The notes under the pieces were generated by a model. That model saw only the letters and a list, made by a program, of their open reading frames with translations. It made no database searches and was not told the origin of the DNA. Of a stretch of 64,000 bases of DNA, positions 63,111 through 64,000 are shown piece by piece. Within the stretch, counting starts at the first letter, position 1, and each line of letters starts with the position of its first letter. The position numbers and the translations under genes were made by a program. This DNA comes from Vanilla planifolia (lineage: Eukaryota; Streptophyta; Magnoliopsida; Asparagales; Orchidaceae), in NCBI GenBank assembly GCA_023846275.1, contig CM043874.1:30229630-30293629 (forward strand), read 5' to 3'.

Positions 63111-63321
63111 TCTGAATAAAAGAAGTTGATAAATAATTGAATGAAGCAACTTGCATAACCTAAAGAAAGGGAAAAGAGTCAAGCATGTGAAAAGCTATAC
63201 ACAATGAAAATATTCTTATTCCTACTACTACATGCAATGTTTTACTTGTTCCTTTACCTCAACTATTACAATGAAGTTTTGACTCTTAATTAGTAACATT
63301 CTTTTATATCATTTAGTTTTT

Positions 63322-63462
63322 CCCCTAAAGGTGTACGCAAAGCTGAAAGTACTTTTTAAAAAAGTACCCCTAGCTTTTTTTTCACCTAAAGGGGTAAAAA
63401 GTAGGATATAATTGTCGAATTACTCAAAAAAGTACCCCCAGCTTTGTTTTTCCTTAAAGGTG
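63322..63462. repeat. Imperfect inverted repeat plus third arm
   Basis: The left arm (63322-63356, CCCCTAAAGGTG...AAAGCTGAAAGTACTTTTT) is followed at once by an inverse-related right arm (63358-63395, AAAAGTACCCCTAGC...CACCTAAAGGGG). A further copy of the right arm follows at 63423-63462 (AAAAAAGTACCCCCAGC...TTAAAGGTG). The first two arms could fold into a hairpin. Confidence 0.6.
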
Positions 63463-63579
63463 TTGAAAAACCTGGGCATACTTTTTTTTGGACTGTGACT
63501 TTAAAAGCCTTATCTTTTGATTTTCGATTCCTGAACTAATGATGATCAAACGAAAGATGAATGATGGGTCTTCTTAATG

Positions 63580-63670
63580 AGATTTAGGGGACGTGCCATA
63601 GTTTAATTTCCACACTAGAAGATAGAGTTGCGGTGTAGGGGGTTCGAATCCCTCTTCTCCCATAACTGGC
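63580..63670 (+). mobile_element. tRNA-like sequence, possible tRNA-derived SINE head
   Basis: The sequence GGTTCGAATCC at 63641-63651 is a perfect RNA polymerase III box B and T-loop. About 45 bases upstream GGGGACGTGCCATAGT (63587-63602) resembles a worn box A. Acceptor ends do not pair, so it is not a working tRNA gene. The following sequence is less AT-rich than the region average. A tRNA-derived SINE or a tRNA pseudogene (perhaps organelle-derived) both fit. Confidence 0.45.
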
Positions 63671-64000
63671 CCAACAGAGAATCTCGATAAGTGCTCCATA
63701 TAGCCTACTTCAACAAAGATTGGGCTAAGGTACCCAGTCAACTAGTGACTCAAGTAGAGAGCCAGATAAGGGGACTCTGACCCGCATTCTTAGTCTTATC
63801 TATTAGCCTTCTCGAGCTAGGACAAATAGACTAGTTCCTAAAATCCAACCTAAGGCTAAGGGAGCAAGCATATATCAAATTGATTCTTATGTCAAATTCT
63901 TCTTCTTTTCTTGAATATACTTTTTGTTTGCACTAGAATTTGGTATAGCTATTTACGTACTCATTTGAGAGATGTTGAACTCTACTTGGTTAACAAAAAG
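63671..64000. other. Possible SINE body or transferred sequence, unassigned
   Basis: This tail has noticeably higher GC than the preceding 25 kb until about 63850. I do not recognise it. It could be the body of the SINE suggested to its left, or a fragment of organelle DNA. Confidence 0.3.

Noticed and set aside
63580-63670. Functional tRNA gene
   Set aside because: Box B and T-loop are perfect, but no 5' acceptor strand pairs with the 3' end and the D and anticodon arms cannot be folded convincingly.
1-64000. A new multi-gene system such as a defence or biosynthetic cluster
   Set aside because: Apart from ARL1, all recognisable coding sequence belongs to decayed retrotransposons. No set of neighbouring intact genes exists in the window.

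Overview
This window is nuclear DNA from a flowering plant. It is very AT-rich, one conserved plant gene is split by long introns, and nearly everything else is old, mutated retrotransposon sequence (Ty1/copia, Ty3/gypsy, RTE-type LINE, a possible tRNA-derived SINE). I cannot name the species. Very long introns and worn elements occur in several lineages, including palms, orchids and Amborella.

The one well-supported host gene is ARL1, an Arf-family small GTPase of the trans-Golgi network, on the minus strand from 35004 (ATG) to 6704 (stop). I assembled eight coding exons by hand, all with GT-AG junctions: 34902-35004, 34793-34831, 34636-34698, 31565-31583, 22385-22496, 21575-21622, 6857-6987 and 6704-6728. 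They sum to 540 bp and encode 179 residues with all the GTPase motifs. The locus is 28.3 kb, so coding sequence is about 2 percent of it. Introns 3, 4 and 6 are about 3.1, 9.1 and 14.6 kb, and exon 4 is only 19 nt and encodes part of switch 2.

Layout: 1-6.7 kb is downstream of ARL1 and holds degenerate repeats. 6.7-35.0 kb is ARL1. Intron 6 carries a 468-bp LTR bordered by both a primer-binding site and a polypurine tract, a 4-kb copia element with both LTRs, and a tandemly duplicated RTE-type LINE. Intron 4 carries a gypsy protease remnant, another LINE scrap and a 418-bp tandem duplication. 35.0-35.4 kb is the less AT-rich 5' leader/promoter region of ARL1. 35.4-64 kb has no recognisable host gene. 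It contains minisatellites, a Maximus/SIRE-like copia remnant (44.5-47.4 kb), part of another LTR (to 48384), a 5.9-kb gypsy element with two 1.4-kb LTRs and no recognisable reverse transcriptase (48604-54549), two gypsy integrase tails placed back to back (54.9-56.5 kb), a gypsy LTR with a 48-bp tandem array, and near the right end a hairpin-like repeat and a tRNA-like box B sequence.

No operon, CRISPR array or defence system is present. The observations most worth a second look are the ARL1 intron/microexon structure, the gypsy derivative lacking reverse transcriptase, the LTR flanked by both PBS and PPT, the divergent integrase tails and the palindromic motif clusters. Coordinates of degenerate elements are approximate unless a base-level boundary is described.
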